Positions 1-12,073 of a stretch of 64,000 nt of DNA are shown piece by piece. The translations under genes were made by a program, and so were the position numbers. The stretch's first letter is position 1, and the number at the start of each line of letters is the position of its first letter. Source of the DNA: Isoetes taiwanensis (lineage: Eukaryota; Streptophyta; Lycopodiopsida; Isoetales; Isoetaceae); assembly GCA_021234155.1 (NCBI GenBank), contig JAJEKV010000001.1:15180245-15244244 (forward strand). The letters are read 5' to 3'. Under the pieces are notes generated by a model that was given only the letters and a program-made list of their open reading frames with translations, searched no databases and was not told the DNA's origin.

Positions 1-2700
1 GGATTTCCAAGCAGGAACATGCATGCAAAGCAGTGCTGAACGTATATTTATTGGGTTTCGCACCTTCATGCTGCATTCTCCAAAATAACCAAATTGCCCC
101 TTCTGCCTGCCCAAGCCTGACATATGTAGCGATCATGATATTCCATGAGAAAATTTGTTCTCAAGATCAAGGAATGCTAGTTCCTCAAATCTCGTGTTCT
201 GATTTGCCAAATTCTCCATCATATTGTATGGCATTATTACTCTACTTTGCAAGTTTCACTCGTGATACAAGTAGCAATCATATTTTCCACAAGCTACAGC
301 CATATTTGCCATTGTGCAATTATTGTGGATGAGGTTCTTTATACAATAGTTGACATGTTTTATGTCCTCAGTGAGAAAATACCTGCTACTATACAAGCCA
401 CTAATTATTTTGCTAGTCGTGGGGTGATTTTGCCTCTACTTGCTCTGTTTTGTAAGGTTGAATTGTCTGTTATACGTGGATCAGGACTACCCAACGAAAC
501 AGAAGCATGGTTGAGGCCACTGTATTTAGCAAGTAGACTTCTAGCTGCTTGAACTATTGGACAGCTTTTACTGGCAGGAAATGGTGTGAGTAGACGGGCA
601 AAGCTACTGAAAGATTTAGCAAAAAGGAAGAGTTAGCCACAGAAGGGTTTTTAGCAATCTTACGAAATTACCTGAATCCCTATGCATGGATGTCAGGTCA
701 CATACAATCACACATGTTCAGGCAAATAATGACAGAGTAAGCAAGCAAAGCTTGGCTTGGCGGTAATAGAACTTTGTTAAATGAATATTGTTTGAGGCCA
801 TCATTCTGGATTTTAGGTGTCATTGTTTCTTAAGGAGAGCTTCATTGATTCTTTTGCAAGTCGTGATCATCCTTTCATCAAGGTTGGTATTAAATGCCAC
901 TCATCTTGTTGGACCATGTGGGTTAAGTTTTATAAATGCTGATTTAGACGAGAACTTGGCAGCTTTTTGCAGATACACAATTGTTCTCAGTCCACACAGA
1001 TGCTGTTCTCTCAAATTTTCAAACTGATTAGTGCACTGTATCTAAAATGCCCATTGTACACTAGGCTTAAGTATTCTTTCCTCCCTTGTTCAAGGGATGG
1101 ATTTTGTATCTATTTTCTGTATTTGAAATCTAAAGGAATGCAATATACAAAATTTTGCGTCTTTGTGAGCGGAGTGACATTAATTGGCATTAAAATGTCA
1201 GCCGAAGCAACTTCATGCATAGGAGTGTCGGAAGTGTGCTTTAGTGGATATGCACGTCAAAAGTTTCTGAGAGGAATTGTGGCGAGTGCAAAGACAATTC
1301 AAGCCCACATTGGATCAGGTCCGATTGTATCCAACTTAATCATTATCGTTGCTTGGCTTATCAGCCTAATTTTTTTTATGAAATTTGCAATTCTTTTACT
1401 TTTCTGGCCGTTTTTTCGCAAGGCCCTGCCGAGATTGTTGGCGGCGCCGCTCAGCGCCGCTTAACAAGGGTCCCTTATTCTTCGGTACATGTGTGGGTCG
1501 TTAATCAATGGCCCTTCTATCTTGTATTGATTTCCTTGCATTGCTTCTAAAGATTGTTATCAATGGCTTAGATTTGACGTGCATAATAGGGGGGATAAAT
1601 TACGTGGACCGCTCTCAGTGACAACAAATTCAAAAATAATTTGACGACATTCTTATTTGTTTAAACGGAATGCTTGTCATGTCAGGGTAGCAGATTGTGC
1701 CCTACATGTAAGGATGAAGGATATGAAGTTCTAAAAGACTTGTCCGCGAAAGCTATATTGAATGCATGGGCCAATGCTACGGATGCTGCAACCTGTAATA
1801 TAGCCGGGTATTCCCTTTCACAATACAAAGTTTAAGTAGAGTAATTTACTTACGCTTTAGCTAGTCACCGACCAAGATCATATAAAAACCAATTTATCCT
1901 GCAATGGCTTTTGCCAAAATGGATGAGTATGATAAAGTCCAAAGGCGTAATGTTTAGAAAAGACAAATTTACAAATTGGATAAAATGGCATCCCTCCATG
2001 CTCCCATAGAATTTAAAGTTTTCAATTTATTGTCATGTGGTCCTTTCGGTGCAGACTAAATGGTGCATGCTGTAAAGGCATGGTACTTAATGTGTTTTCA
2101 CCAATCATAGAGCACACAAAATATGCCATGGATTCTTCTACAACTTTGTGTTCTGTGTGAATGTTTGGAGGCCCTTTTACTCGGTGCCTAAGATTTTCAC
2201 TACATATTTTGGAAAGCCGAAGTCAAGTTGACAAAGATCTCCTTCCCTTTTACTCTATGCCTAAGATTTTTCACTACACATTTTCCATTTCCAAAAGGTT
2301 ACTTGACATTTTGATATCATCCAACTTGGACACAGAAAGAAGATTAACTTCCAGTTCAGATATATACAATAGATTCAATTGTTGTTGAGTTCTACATATC
2401 CATCTCCTTCAATTTTAAGTAGGCCTTTGCCGCTCTCTTTGGACTAGCCATATGCGTGAAGAGCTCTCTTGCATTGGCCATATGATCCGCGCTGTATAAA
2501 GTGGCCCAATTGTAAGAACGTATATTTATAACTTGATATTTCTATGGTTATGTATAGGTATTGTATAAAAAAACCGTAGAAGTATTCAAAATAAATAAAT
2601 CCCCTGAAGGTAGCAAGCATTTGTGATTTGCGAGAAGTGTGGAGCATTGGCTCACATGTGTTGAGCAGATGATAAAGATACACAGTATGAATGGATAGAT
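1..2700. other. Stretch with no recognisable gene
   Basis: The longest open frames (for example 967-1464 on the plus strand, 165 codons) are rich in Phe, Leu, Ile and Cys, as expected for translated AT-rich non-coding DNA. They show no domain motif, and I find no splice-flanked exon series. I see no RNA gene, tandem array or transposon end that I would defend. It may hold old, unrecognisable transposon sequence. Confidence 0.5.
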
Positions 2701-2739
2701 TTCCAGCTAGTGAAAGGGAGGGCCATAAAACATAATGAA

Positions 2740-3110
2740 TGCAACTATAAAGAGTTGGAGTGCGTTTTGAAGCAAATCAGCCTTTCAAACTAGCCAACCT
2801 ACAACAATTAATGGTTTAGTACAAGTAGATGATTTTGAATTGCGTGTGTTGTTTAACTCTTCTTCAAACAGATCACATTGCATGAACATGTGCTCCAAAG
2901 TGTGGTGCGGCTCCTTAAACAAGACGTATAGGATATAATGGCATTTCTTTCCGTGGTTTGTAGTATTTTAGAAAAGCCTTGTAGCTAAGGTTATTGTTAT
3001 CTCATAGAATATAAGAAGTAAATTGTTACTCCTAGGCAAGCAACGTGATTACGATTTCTTTGCCAAATGTTTGATATCGCCAAGTTCTAAACAACCACAT
3101 TGGCTTGAAG
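2740..3110 (-). pseudogene. LINE ORF2 remnant, zinc-binding C-terminal region
   Basis: Read on the minus strand, 2948 down to 2871 encodes a Cys-rich stretch followed by HTLEHMFMQC. This matches the pattern of the plant LINE reverse-transcriptase zinc-binding domain (zf-RVT), in which a CxxC pair is followed by E-H-x3-C. Only the tail of ORF2 is recognisable; reverse-transcriptase motifs are not seen next to it and stops flank it. In an intact element this domain lies downstream of the RT and is thought to help template recognition. The call rests on one motif and composition. Confidence 0.45.
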
Positions 3111-6100
3111 AAAATGCTAGAAACAAAAACATAGATTCATGATACAAGCCTTGGCAAAGAAAATGATTATGGATCATTCATTAAGAAGGCAGTTTTACAT
3201 AGCTGGGATTATTTTAAACACTTTATTTAAATCGGTGCCTTTAAATACAGTTATGATGGCTATGATATATGGAGTAAGTATAAATAAAGTTATCGGCTAA
3301 TAATTAGAGTACCTTATAGATTGTAAGGGCCTCTGGGATGTAATATATTCATTGTGAACATGAATACTCATGGATGGTGGTTGCTTCATGGCTATCTCTT
3401 AGCCATTATAATTACACTTTGGTATGCTTATATTTTGGGCATAATGTGGGTTCAAATCCGACATATTCAAGATCGTCTTCCACGCCATTCAAAATTGAGA
3501 GATATACTCTACCATAAAATGTCGAACATTAATAATAGATTCAACCTTGTAGTTTTAGAACCAAACAAATGTCTGCACACTGGGGTGTCTCATTTTCGAT
3601 GTCTCTTTTGTCCCTCAATTTAGTACTAAAATCAATAAAGGTGGTTGGAAATCTTGGAGGCAATTTCAAATTTAGAAAACAAAAATGGCAATAAAAAATC
3701 GAATTCCTTTAATCTTGGAGAACCGGGCTACAGTGCGTGCATGTGTTGAGCCCCGATAAAGAAAACTAAAACACCAACGAAATCATCATTCTTGCTTCTC
3801 GTCTTTCGATATGTTCAAGGTTTGAATGGAACCAATGGATTGTGTTTCTTTTTCCTATTTGCAACATTCAATTTGTGAGTTATTAGCGTATTTGAATGCC
3901 TTGCCGATAAAAGTACCTTCCTTCCTTCCTTCCTTCCTTATGAATTATGAATTGGGCATGGAAATAGCATTCCACTGATATGTTTGAGTCCAGTTTTTTG
4001 GGTTGCCCCTAAGGGGAAAACCCTCATCCATGTGGGTTTGTGGCATATTCCAAGTATATGTCAGTATATGCTCGAAAACATGACTTTGAAGTGTGATTTA
4101 AGCCATTTCACTCTCGGGTCACAGAGGGCAACCCTCCGTGCGCAGCACCTTGTTTCTTTTAATTGGAGGCAGTAAACAAACAGATGCTAATGGAGTGTAC
4201 AAAACTCAAATTGTCTAACTGGCTAGCCTACTAAGAGAGTAGACATGAGAAGGCAATTTGAGACATGAGTAGAGAAGGCAAAATTCTTATCGTATTCTCA
4301 AGTAGTGCTAGAAACGGATAAGTTATTCTCAGGTTCTTAGGTAGTACTACAGGAGGAAATCTTGCCAGATTATCAAATAGCTATAGTTATTTAGATATGA
4401 AGCTAATCACATATACAGATCAACTAAATTGTCCTAAATGAGAAGAAACTTCATTAATTTTATCTGATTTTACCTATTTTATAAATATCATGTGGTTGTT
4501 TCTTTATACAACAATGACATCGATTTGAGCCATTGGATCGGGATTCTAGAATGGGTGAACATATATGTATTGCATGCATGCATCGCATGCAAACCAAGTT
4601 TTGCTTAGAAGTTTCTTCTTTATCAAGTTAACCTGTATGCAACCTCTTGTATGATAGTCATAATTCATTTTAATTAAAGCCTAAACAATCTTATAATTAC
4701 AAATATAAGATTTTCTACCCAATATAAGCAAATGAGAGAAAGTTGAACTAGCTCTTATTTCAATGGTAGGGTCCAGAGTCCATTCATGTTATTAAGGTTG
4801 TATACTGGTTTGTGTACAATCATTCACTCATCCTGTATGATAATTAAATTAACTGACAAATATATAAGTAGTGCATATCGTTCTTCGTAAAGTCAAATAA
4901 GATGTTACATGTTTCAACTTGTATACATGATTATTGACAACGATACAAATTGAAGCAATATGCCAATATCGAGTTAGTGGAATTGTAGATATAACTTGTA
5001 TGAGCTAAGGATATAAATCGGCACAAAGCTTTTTCGTAGGATCCTATCTAATTTCATTAGTTGAACATATGATCAACATGTTTTTAAGGAAATTTATCTG
5101 AACCATCAACAAATAAGTCAATAATAGCTAGATCCAATGCAAGTGGTTCATGGGACCACTCTGAATACGCTTCTTGCACAATAGGCCTGCTCCATGGACA
5201 GAAGTACAAGATGTAAGATGACAAGGTTCCCCACCATTTCTGAAGCTGACTCAACCAGTTTCAGTGGGCTAGATCCCCAGAAAAGATGATGGGTATGTGT
5301 CGTATCATCCATGTTAAAGTATATTGCTAGATGGGCTTGGTTATGAGTACTTGGATGGATAGACTTCTGATTGAATATCTTGTCGGCTAGGTTGAGATCT
5401 ATTTCTCCTAGTATAAAAAGGAAACATAAAGTAGATATATATAGATTGGATTCCACACCATGGTTTGATCCATTATGGACTTGACCGTGACTTGATCAAC
5501 TAGTGGGGAAGCAAGTTGATATATTAAGAGGTTGTTGCCTATTGCAATATTGTGACATAGGACAGGTGATGTGATGAGTTAATATTATCGTGTTTTACCT
5601 TTTATATATTAAAGTTGTGGGTTGAACTCACATTTGACATTGAGGTCTTGCTTATGTATGAATTACAGAGATTCATGCTTATGGTTACCTTTGCATGTTT
5701 GAAAGAGATCGTGACAGTATAAACGACGTCCAAGAAGACCAAGAATTGGATCTATGGACTGCTAATATTAAGCCTAGTTTAAAGATAATATGAAAAATTA
5801 TCTATTTTATTTAGCACTATATATGACTTAGGTCTTAAAGCGTGTCGATGTTAAACAATGTTGCAATGAACCTCAAGTTTATGTGACCTTTAGGATAGTT
5901 TAGATTTGTCAGATTAATATTTGTTTGGAAAGTTGCTATAGTTGGCAGATGGCTGTATTAAAGTCTTAGATGTATATGACAACCTCTTAATATAACATGT
6001 TTGAACTAAATTGAGTTAAATTGATCTGTACCCGTCGACGAGAACAAAAGGCCTATGGGACCCAATAAAAGAAAGAGCACATAAAACCCATTGCTATAAA

Positions 6101-6715
6101 CCCTTGCCTCAAAGCACAAGGCTAAAAAGAAATTATGTGGATTGTTTAAATTAAGATATTGATGATCTGACAACTTAAGTTCGTTAAGAATTAAAATAAG
6201 GTCTCCTAACATATGCTCAAATGACATCCTCTAGAATGTACACTTATCGCTTGCCATCAGAACTTCTTTTAGAATTTAAATGAACTGAGAATTATTTAAG
6301 TGTATGTTGAAGCACCAATCGTAACTAGTAACACTACTATAGTTCATAAATCTTCAAACAAATATATTCGTTACATTAATAAATATAGTCCTTAAATATC
6401 AAGCATTCCAACTTCATGTCTATATCTAGTGGCACCAACCATAATCATAATGCAATGTTCCTCTTATTTATCCAGTAAATGAAGCAAGTGAGAGATAGGG
6501 ATAGATGTCTTACCTTCGGAGTGTGTATATGAGAATGTCTTGCCTTACATATCATAATCTACTTCTAAAAGCGAGTTGGATACTAAGTTTTGGGCCATTT
6601 TTGTGAGATAATAGAGCTACTAACTAAACTGAGAAACTAGGTGCATGATCTCCCTTTCCTTCTCTAGTGAACATTAACAAAATCAATGTAGGTTTTAATA
6701 ATTTGAAGCCCTTTT
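3110..6715. other. Stretch with no recognisable gene; one CCTT microsatellite
   Basis: AT-rich sequence with short open frames only. A short (CCTT)n tract lies at 3916-3939. At about 3995-4020 a GGGTTGCCCC/GGGGAAAACCC-type imperfect inverted repeat resembles the GGGTTGCCC hairpin at 38,990-39,012. A tRNA-like TTCAAATCC near 3450 has no supporting cloverleaf. No protein domain recognised. Confidence 0.45.
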
Positions 6716-6719
6716 ATAT

Positions 6720-7015
6720 TTGAATCAAAACTCATTATTTTATCATAGTTATCAATGGCCAAGCTCAATCTCGCCAACTTATAGTTGACAGAACTCCTTG
6801 AGTCAACAAGAACAAAATTCTTTCTTTTACCAAGTAACAAATAACTTTCCCAACAATGTTACTCCTTTACTTATCGAATTGAGTTCTCCAAGGGCTATAG
6901 TGGAGAGTTTTTTTGTTACCCCATTAGCGTGTTTGCTTATGGTTACCAGTGATACCTTTTGTTGATGCAGTTTAGGACAATCTCGAGCTAAATGTCCCTT
7001 GCAACAAGCAAATGG
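6720..7015 (-). pseudogene. Ty3/gypsy-type gag zinc knuckle and protease remnant
   Basis: Minus-strand translation gives, in order, a broken CCHC knuckle ending KGHLARDCP (about 7005-6975) and, about 180 bp further on, LVDSRSS (about 6813-6791) followed by hydrophobic and basic residues. This is the order of gag nucleocapsid knuckle then aspartic protease (D-S/T-G motif) in plant Ty3/gypsy polyproteins. The knuckle spacing is too short and the catalytic motif reads DSR rather than DSG. The frame changes between the two motifs, so this is a dead fragment. No LTR or primer-binding site was found with it. Confidence 0.5.
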
Positions 7016-7085
7016 TTTGGTGGACTTTTTTCCTGAAGAGGCTTCACCTAAACCTTTCTCCCTACATGGGTATTGCCTTGAGTGA

Positions 7086-7760
7086 TTGGAGCTCTCCCAT
7101 CAACAAGAAATGTTCTTTCTCCTGGACTGCCATCCCAAGATCTTCTGGCAAAGGGTGCTCAGAAGGCTGGTGCAGCCTACAGGGAACATCACTTCGAGCA
7201 GTGGAGGTAGTACCTGCAGTAGCTCTACGACCTTGAGGATCCACAAACCACGTTACCATCGCAGCAGGACCTGATGCTGGAAATTACAGAGGTAGATGTA
7301 GACCAGGGCTTACAGCATCCGGCCAATGGAAAAACGCCAGACCTGGATGGTATGCAGGCGGAGTCGCTCAAGTAGGCAGGGCCATCTATGGCACCGGTAC
7401 TAATTGCTATGCTCAACATAGCATTGCAGGAGGGTTTCCCTGCACGTAGGGTTGTTCCCATCTGCAAGACAAATGACCCGCACTGTCCGGCCAATTACCG
7501 AACAATCATGGTCAGCACAGTGTTTGCAAAGCTACTAGCCGAGATCCTCGAATAACATTTGACGATTGGGCAGAGGCAGCAGAAGTGTGTGCCCTCATAC
7601 AGACGAGATTCAGGCTCTTGCACTCAACCATTGATTACATCTTCACACTGTGAACTCTGGTTGAGGACAGCAGGAACCGTCGACAAGATTTGTATTGCTG
7701 CTTTGTAGACTTCGCCAAGGCTTTCGACATGATATCTCGATAAAAGCTTTCGGCAAGGTT
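7086..7760 (+). pseudogene. LINE family A, 5' part of a split reverse transcriptase (outer element)
   Basis: The plus strand, with several frame changes, encodes PKIFWQRVL (about 7135), then GKTPDLDGMQAESLK from 7328 (the GKAPGxDG motif at the start of LINE reverse transcriptase), NYRTIMV (about 7494), an AGFR/HSTIDH-like region near 7600-7640, and VDFAKAFDM (about 7707-7733, RT motif A with the catalytic Asp). Several stops interrupt it. The coding sequence breaks off at about 7760 and resumes at about 9655, so a younger LINE sits inside it. Family membership is shared with 40.27-42.30 kb (minus strand), which has the same TLVEDSRNRRQDLYC segment. It is GC-richer than the inserted element. 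Confidence 0.75.
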
Positions 7761-9650
7761 GTAACAACTCGGGCTTGTTAGAAGAATTTTATAATCAAAC
7801 TCTCATGCAGGGCAAGTTTCCTGAGGATTGGTATTTGAACAGAGTTGTTCCTATTCATAAATCTGGATGCAAAGATGATGTAAGAAATTATAGAACAATA
7901 CTAGTAGGCAACACATTTGCTAAATTATTCGCATCTATGCTGGAAAGCAAGCTATCCTCCTGGGCAGATGAAAATGAGAACGCATTTGGACAAGCAGGTT
8001 TTAGAAATAATCACTCCACACTGGATCATCTTGTTACTCTTAGAGTGTTAGTAGAAGGAGCTAAAGGTTCTGGCAATAAAAGATTTTTGGCATTTATCGA
8101 TCTTGCCAAAGCCTTTGATACTGTAAATAGGAAGGATCTTGCTTCTAGGCTTGATATACTTCAAATGCACCGTGAGGAACTCAAACAAACAAGTCAGAAG
8201 CATGTCTATATAATCGGTTCTTATTGAACTTTCTTTTCCATTCACAGAAGCAGTCGAAGTTGTTAATACTATTCGCGGTCAAGCAAGGATGCCCTTGCTC
8301 TCCCAGACGCTTTTGGTTCATTCATTGATGAGCTAGAAGGTTGGATGACACGATTAGGTGGTGTAGGCGAAAAACTTGGTAAATATGTGATACATCTCTT
8401 GTTGTTTGCCGATGATATAGTGCTAATATCTAGAACGACCATCGGTTTCTGACAACATCTAGATGTTCTGCATGCATTTTGTGTAGAGAAGAATATGAAG
8501 ATAAATGTCCTGAAATCAAAAGCAATGGTGATTGGAGGGCGAGATCCTGTTGTTTTCCATATAGGAGGTGAACCACTAGAAAGGGTTTCTAGTTATAAAT
8601 ACCTAGGTATTGATATATCAGATAATTATAAATGGACACTAGCTGCACAAAAACGTGCCTCAGGTAGTTTGTGGGCATTGTACAGTATGATTCATTTATG
8701 CAGAAGTAATAATCTTGATCATTGGAGGCTAAGAAAATTACTCTTCGGTGTGCAAGTGAGAGCGGTGATTTTATATGGCAATCCGGTTTGGGGACTAGGT
8801 CTCTCACGAAAAGGATGGAATGATATTGAACAGATACAAAAAAGATTTCTAATTGGCGAACTTGGGGTGAAGATCCAAACGCCTTATTGTATGTTATTAG
8901 CAGAAGCAGGTTTGTTGCCTCTTGAAGTCGAAGCTTTATGTAGAACCATTACTTATGTAAATCGCGTTCTATCCATGGACTCAACAAGGTTCCCCTTGCA
9001 AGCATTGGAACATTCTAATAGGAAGGGCTGGTATGCTAATGTCCGAAAGTGGGCAGCTAGATGGCTTGGTCAAGATACTTGGCCGACATCATTGAACTTT
9101 AAGGAAGTTCACGAATTTGTGACAAAGAAAGCAATCTGCAAGTTGTGGACATTGGAGAATGGAAAAGATACCAAGAAGTGGTTTTACTTGGCTGATATAA
9201 ATGATCTAGACGACTATCAAGAGCAATCTTACTTAATAGCAAACATCATTTGCAAGAATCGCATGGTGATCTCTCAGCTAAGACTGTCATCTCATAATCT
9301 ATGTATTGAGACGGGCAGATGGAATAATACTCCTCGCAATGAAAGATTATGTTTGGGATGCTTTGATATTGTAGTAGAAACTGAGCAACATACTTTTTTG
9401 GAATGCTCAGCTTATGAGCACATAAGGGCAAACTATGCAGTTACTGCTACCTCGTTGAAAGAGCTTTTACAACTTCCGGCACATATTCTTAGCTCATATC
9501 TGTGTAGTATATGGAAAATTTTGACATTGGTGGCGCTATGGACTAAGTGTTATTATTGTTACTGTCTTATGTACTTTTTGCCATAGAGGCCTGAGGGCCT
9601 AAATGGCTTGATCAATACATTAAATTAAATTAAATTAATATGGTGTACAA
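7761..9650 (+). mobile_element. LINE family B, 5'-truncated ORF2 with 3' end (inner, nested insertion)
   Basis: A 5'-truncated non-LTR retrotransposon. Frame 7775-8227 carries RVVPIHKSG, NYRTI, AGFRNNHSTLDH and FIDLAKAFDTVN (RT motif A, catalytic Asp). After a frameshift zone at 8180-8490, the sequence still encodes VKQGCPCSP (8280) and LFADDIVLIS (about 8401-8430, the FADD catalytic motif C). Frame 8495-9586 (363 codons) covers the thumb region and the zinc-binding tail, CIETGRW...CLGC...EQHTFLEC. The 3' end has a GGCCTgaGGGCC hairpin (9588-9600) and a TTAAATTAAATTAAATTAA tail. Two or three frame breaks make it inactive, but it is the best preserved LINE in the window and hence probably young. 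Target-site duplications were not resolved. Confidence 0.85.
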
Positions 9651-10905
9651 GCTATATGAGACATGCTCAGGCCAATTGCAACTGGCAAGCCAGCCATCGA
9701 GGTCTGCCAGGGATGCCCTCTCCCTCTTCCGCACTGTTTGGGATGTACATTAATCAGTTGGAGAGCTAACTTACTACAAATGGAGCCAATAGAGCTCAAC
9801 TTTTGCATCAGAACACCACACAGCTAATATATGCTTGATATAAAACCTCCTAGCTTACACTCAGGCGGAGATGCAGTGCCATCTCAATGCCCTAGTACCA
9901 GGCGAGTGACATACGTGTCAACTTGGCCAAGACCAAGGTGGTTCTCGTATCATCTGCATGACAGCCAAGGACCTTCACCCTCGCTTATTAGGACCAAAAT
10001 GTGGAAGTGGTAGGGCTGGCAAGCACTTTATGCCATGCAGAACAATAGCCACAGGGCAAAGCTGTGTGATTGGGCCCACCTATCACATCTATTCAAGGTA
10101 TTAGCAGAGCCTATCCTTCTATATTGGATCAAAGTCCAAGGCCCAGTGGTGTCTCTTGCCACCTAGAATGACTTGGAGCAGGTGCATAAAGCTTTCTTAA
10201 CATGGGTACTGAGGGTGAAGTCCACAGTCCCATATCAAATACTGTTACAGAAGACATGATTCTTGCCTCTCTTCAGAGGGGGGCCCTTGACCATCACATC
10301 ATTTACTTTCAGAAGGTGGTCAGTATGAAATGACACTCGCCTCCTTAGACTGGCTTACGTCGTGGCAATGGAGCCTCGGCAATTGAAGGCCTCTGGCGGG
10401 AAAAGAGGGCTCAGTGGTTGGCTAGATGAAATGTGCAAGAGCATAGGTGCATCCAAGTGCAAACGGAGACCGATTGCCACACCTTGAGACAATACATTGA
10501 CATCATGCTTCCTCAGCAAGCTCTAGGATGCCAGCGCCCTTGAACAGGTCAAGACAACACATTACTAGTGCCACATAAACCCCATGTTAGAGCGTGCTGC
10601 AATGATACCTGTGCATCCATCTGCCCATGAAAAAGCACAGATCCATTGTCGCAATTCTCACAAGTGCACACTGCCTCCGAATTGAGACGGGGAGATGGAT
10701 TGGGGACTAGGACAGACTTTGTCAACACTAGCAAGTGGGAGCAGTGGAAGGCGAATGCCACATTCTTCAGAGTTGTCCATCATGTGATCAAATCCAGACA
10801 CGTACGTTGAGTTGGTTAGGCCTGGCCAGCCGCTACATGAGATGTTGAGGCCGACCATAAATAACTTAGCCCTGGACCTCCAGAACAATGGGACACCAAT
10901 CTAAA
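9651..10905 (+). pseudogene. LINE family A, 3' part of the split element
   Basis: Continues the outer element after the nested insertion. Right after the inner LINE tail the sequence encodes MVYKLYETC, then QGCPL (about 9708, RT motif B region) and LFGMYINQLE, which is the part of the RT that should follow FAKAFD. Farther on, frames broken by many stops cover the thumb and connection region. IHCRNSHKC and IETGRW-like residues (about 10,640-10,700) match the zinc-binding tail of family B (CIETGRW at about 9306). There is no clear poly-A or simple-repeat tail; homology ends near 10,905 where a minus-strand LINE fragment begins. Confidence 0.65.
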
Positions 10906-11395
10906 ATAAAGGAGGGTTCCTTACATTTTAGAATAAGGAAAATACAACCGGAGTTGAGAATTTTGTCCAGGTACCTCTGCCTTTTAAAATCACGGAAAGC
11001 ACCATACTCATATGCACCAAGCCAATCCCAATACTCCTAGAAAATTTCCATTGGAATACCATCAAGACCAGGGCACTTAACCCTCTTAAGAAGAAAAGTG
11101 ACCTCAGTTAAATCGTTCCGACGAATTTATGCCTCTAAAATGGTCCTTTGCTCATTAGAGATTATAAGATGAAACTTAGCAAGCAGAGCCTCTTGAAAAT
11201 CTGACTGAAATGGAAAATGATGAGCAGTGAAGAAAGCAAAAAAAAAAAATGATTGTGCGAAAAGCCTCAAAGCTTAGTCGGATCAGAAAGAATGAGAACA
11301 TCCTGAATCTGAAGAGACTGGAGTGATGTAGCTAGCTTTCTTGTTTTGGCAGCTCTAAAGAAAAGATCTGTGCACTGGTCCCCCTCTTGAACCAT
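10906..11395 (-). pseudogene. Minus-strand LINE reverse-transcriptase N-terminal fragment
   Basis: Reverse translation gives EGDQCTDLFFRAAKTRK (about 11,390-11,340), then residues typical of the region before the RT, and KCPGLDGIPMEIF followed by YWDWLG (about 11,075-11,020). This is the K-x-PGxDGxPxEF motif that opens plant LINE RT. Several stops and a run of 12 A (near 11,240) disrupt it. It meets the plus-strand LINE A fragment head-on at about 10,905, which points to separate insertions or a rearrangement. Confidence 0.65.
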
Positions 11396-11615
11396 TGCAA
11401 TCCAGCTTTGGTGAGAGCAAAGTGCACATATTCAGATTCGAACTACCGAATGCTACACAACCACCTAACCAACCCCTACATGTGATATTGCATATACCTT
11501 CAACAATAACACTAGCATCTTACATTCATGGTGCCACACATGCGAGCTCAAGTCTGTCCCTTAGTACACTAGCATCTACTCTCTGTGGATGACAAAATTC
11601 AATTCAATTTATTGA
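11396..11615 (+). mobile_element. Possible LINE 3' terminus
   Basis: The sequence TGGATGACAAAATTCAATTCAA at 11,586-11,607 resembles other LINE-like tails in the window, where GACGATAAAA is followed by short A/T-rich repeats (14,498-14,524; 32,838-32,866; 37,268-37,290 on the minus strand). Only the terminus is recognisable; the sequence upstream is not assignable to a family. Confidence 0.35.
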
Positions 11616-11967
11616 AAAAAAAAACCCCAAAAATTTGCAGGATGATGATCCAAATGAACAGAATAATAAAAGTTTATAAAGCCATGGAATTCAAGCAAGA
11701 AGCAAGATCTGATAACATTTTTTTTTTTTTTTAATTGAGAGCATGTAATAACATTCAAAACTTTACCAAGAAAACTGCACAAATGGCTAAGCACCAATTT
11801 GAAATTTTACAGATCGCACTCATAGTAGATTGTATCGCTGTTATGTAGTTTCATTACTTATCAAATAGTTTTTCTCTCTAGAGCGTCTATAAGACTGACA
11901 TTTGTTGACATACTTCTTTTACTTATCTTGTATTTGCAATGCTTGTGATATGGTTGGCATGGTATAT

Positions 11968-12073
11968 AGTGGTAGAAAGAACACAATCAATACATCTAGA
12001 TCATGGATTTTGACCTTAATAGTGGTAGAAAGAACACAATCAATAATCAAGATCATGGATTTTGACCTTAATA
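11968..12073. repeat. 53-bp tandem duplication
   Basis: Two adjacent copies of a 53-bp unit containing TAGTGGTAGAAAGAACACAA and ending in TTTTGACCTTAA. They differ by only a few bases around a CATCTAGA/AATCAAGA site. It is a local tandem duplication with no coding content. Confidence 0.85.

Noticed and set aside
967-1464. 165-codon plus-strand open frame
   Set aside because: Composition is that of translated AT-rich spacer; there is no motif, no splice-flanked partner exon and no promoter or poly-A context.
3385-3470. tRNA-like T-loop (GGTTCAAATCC)
   Set aside because: The T stem is imperfect, and no acceptor, D or anticodon arm could be built around it.
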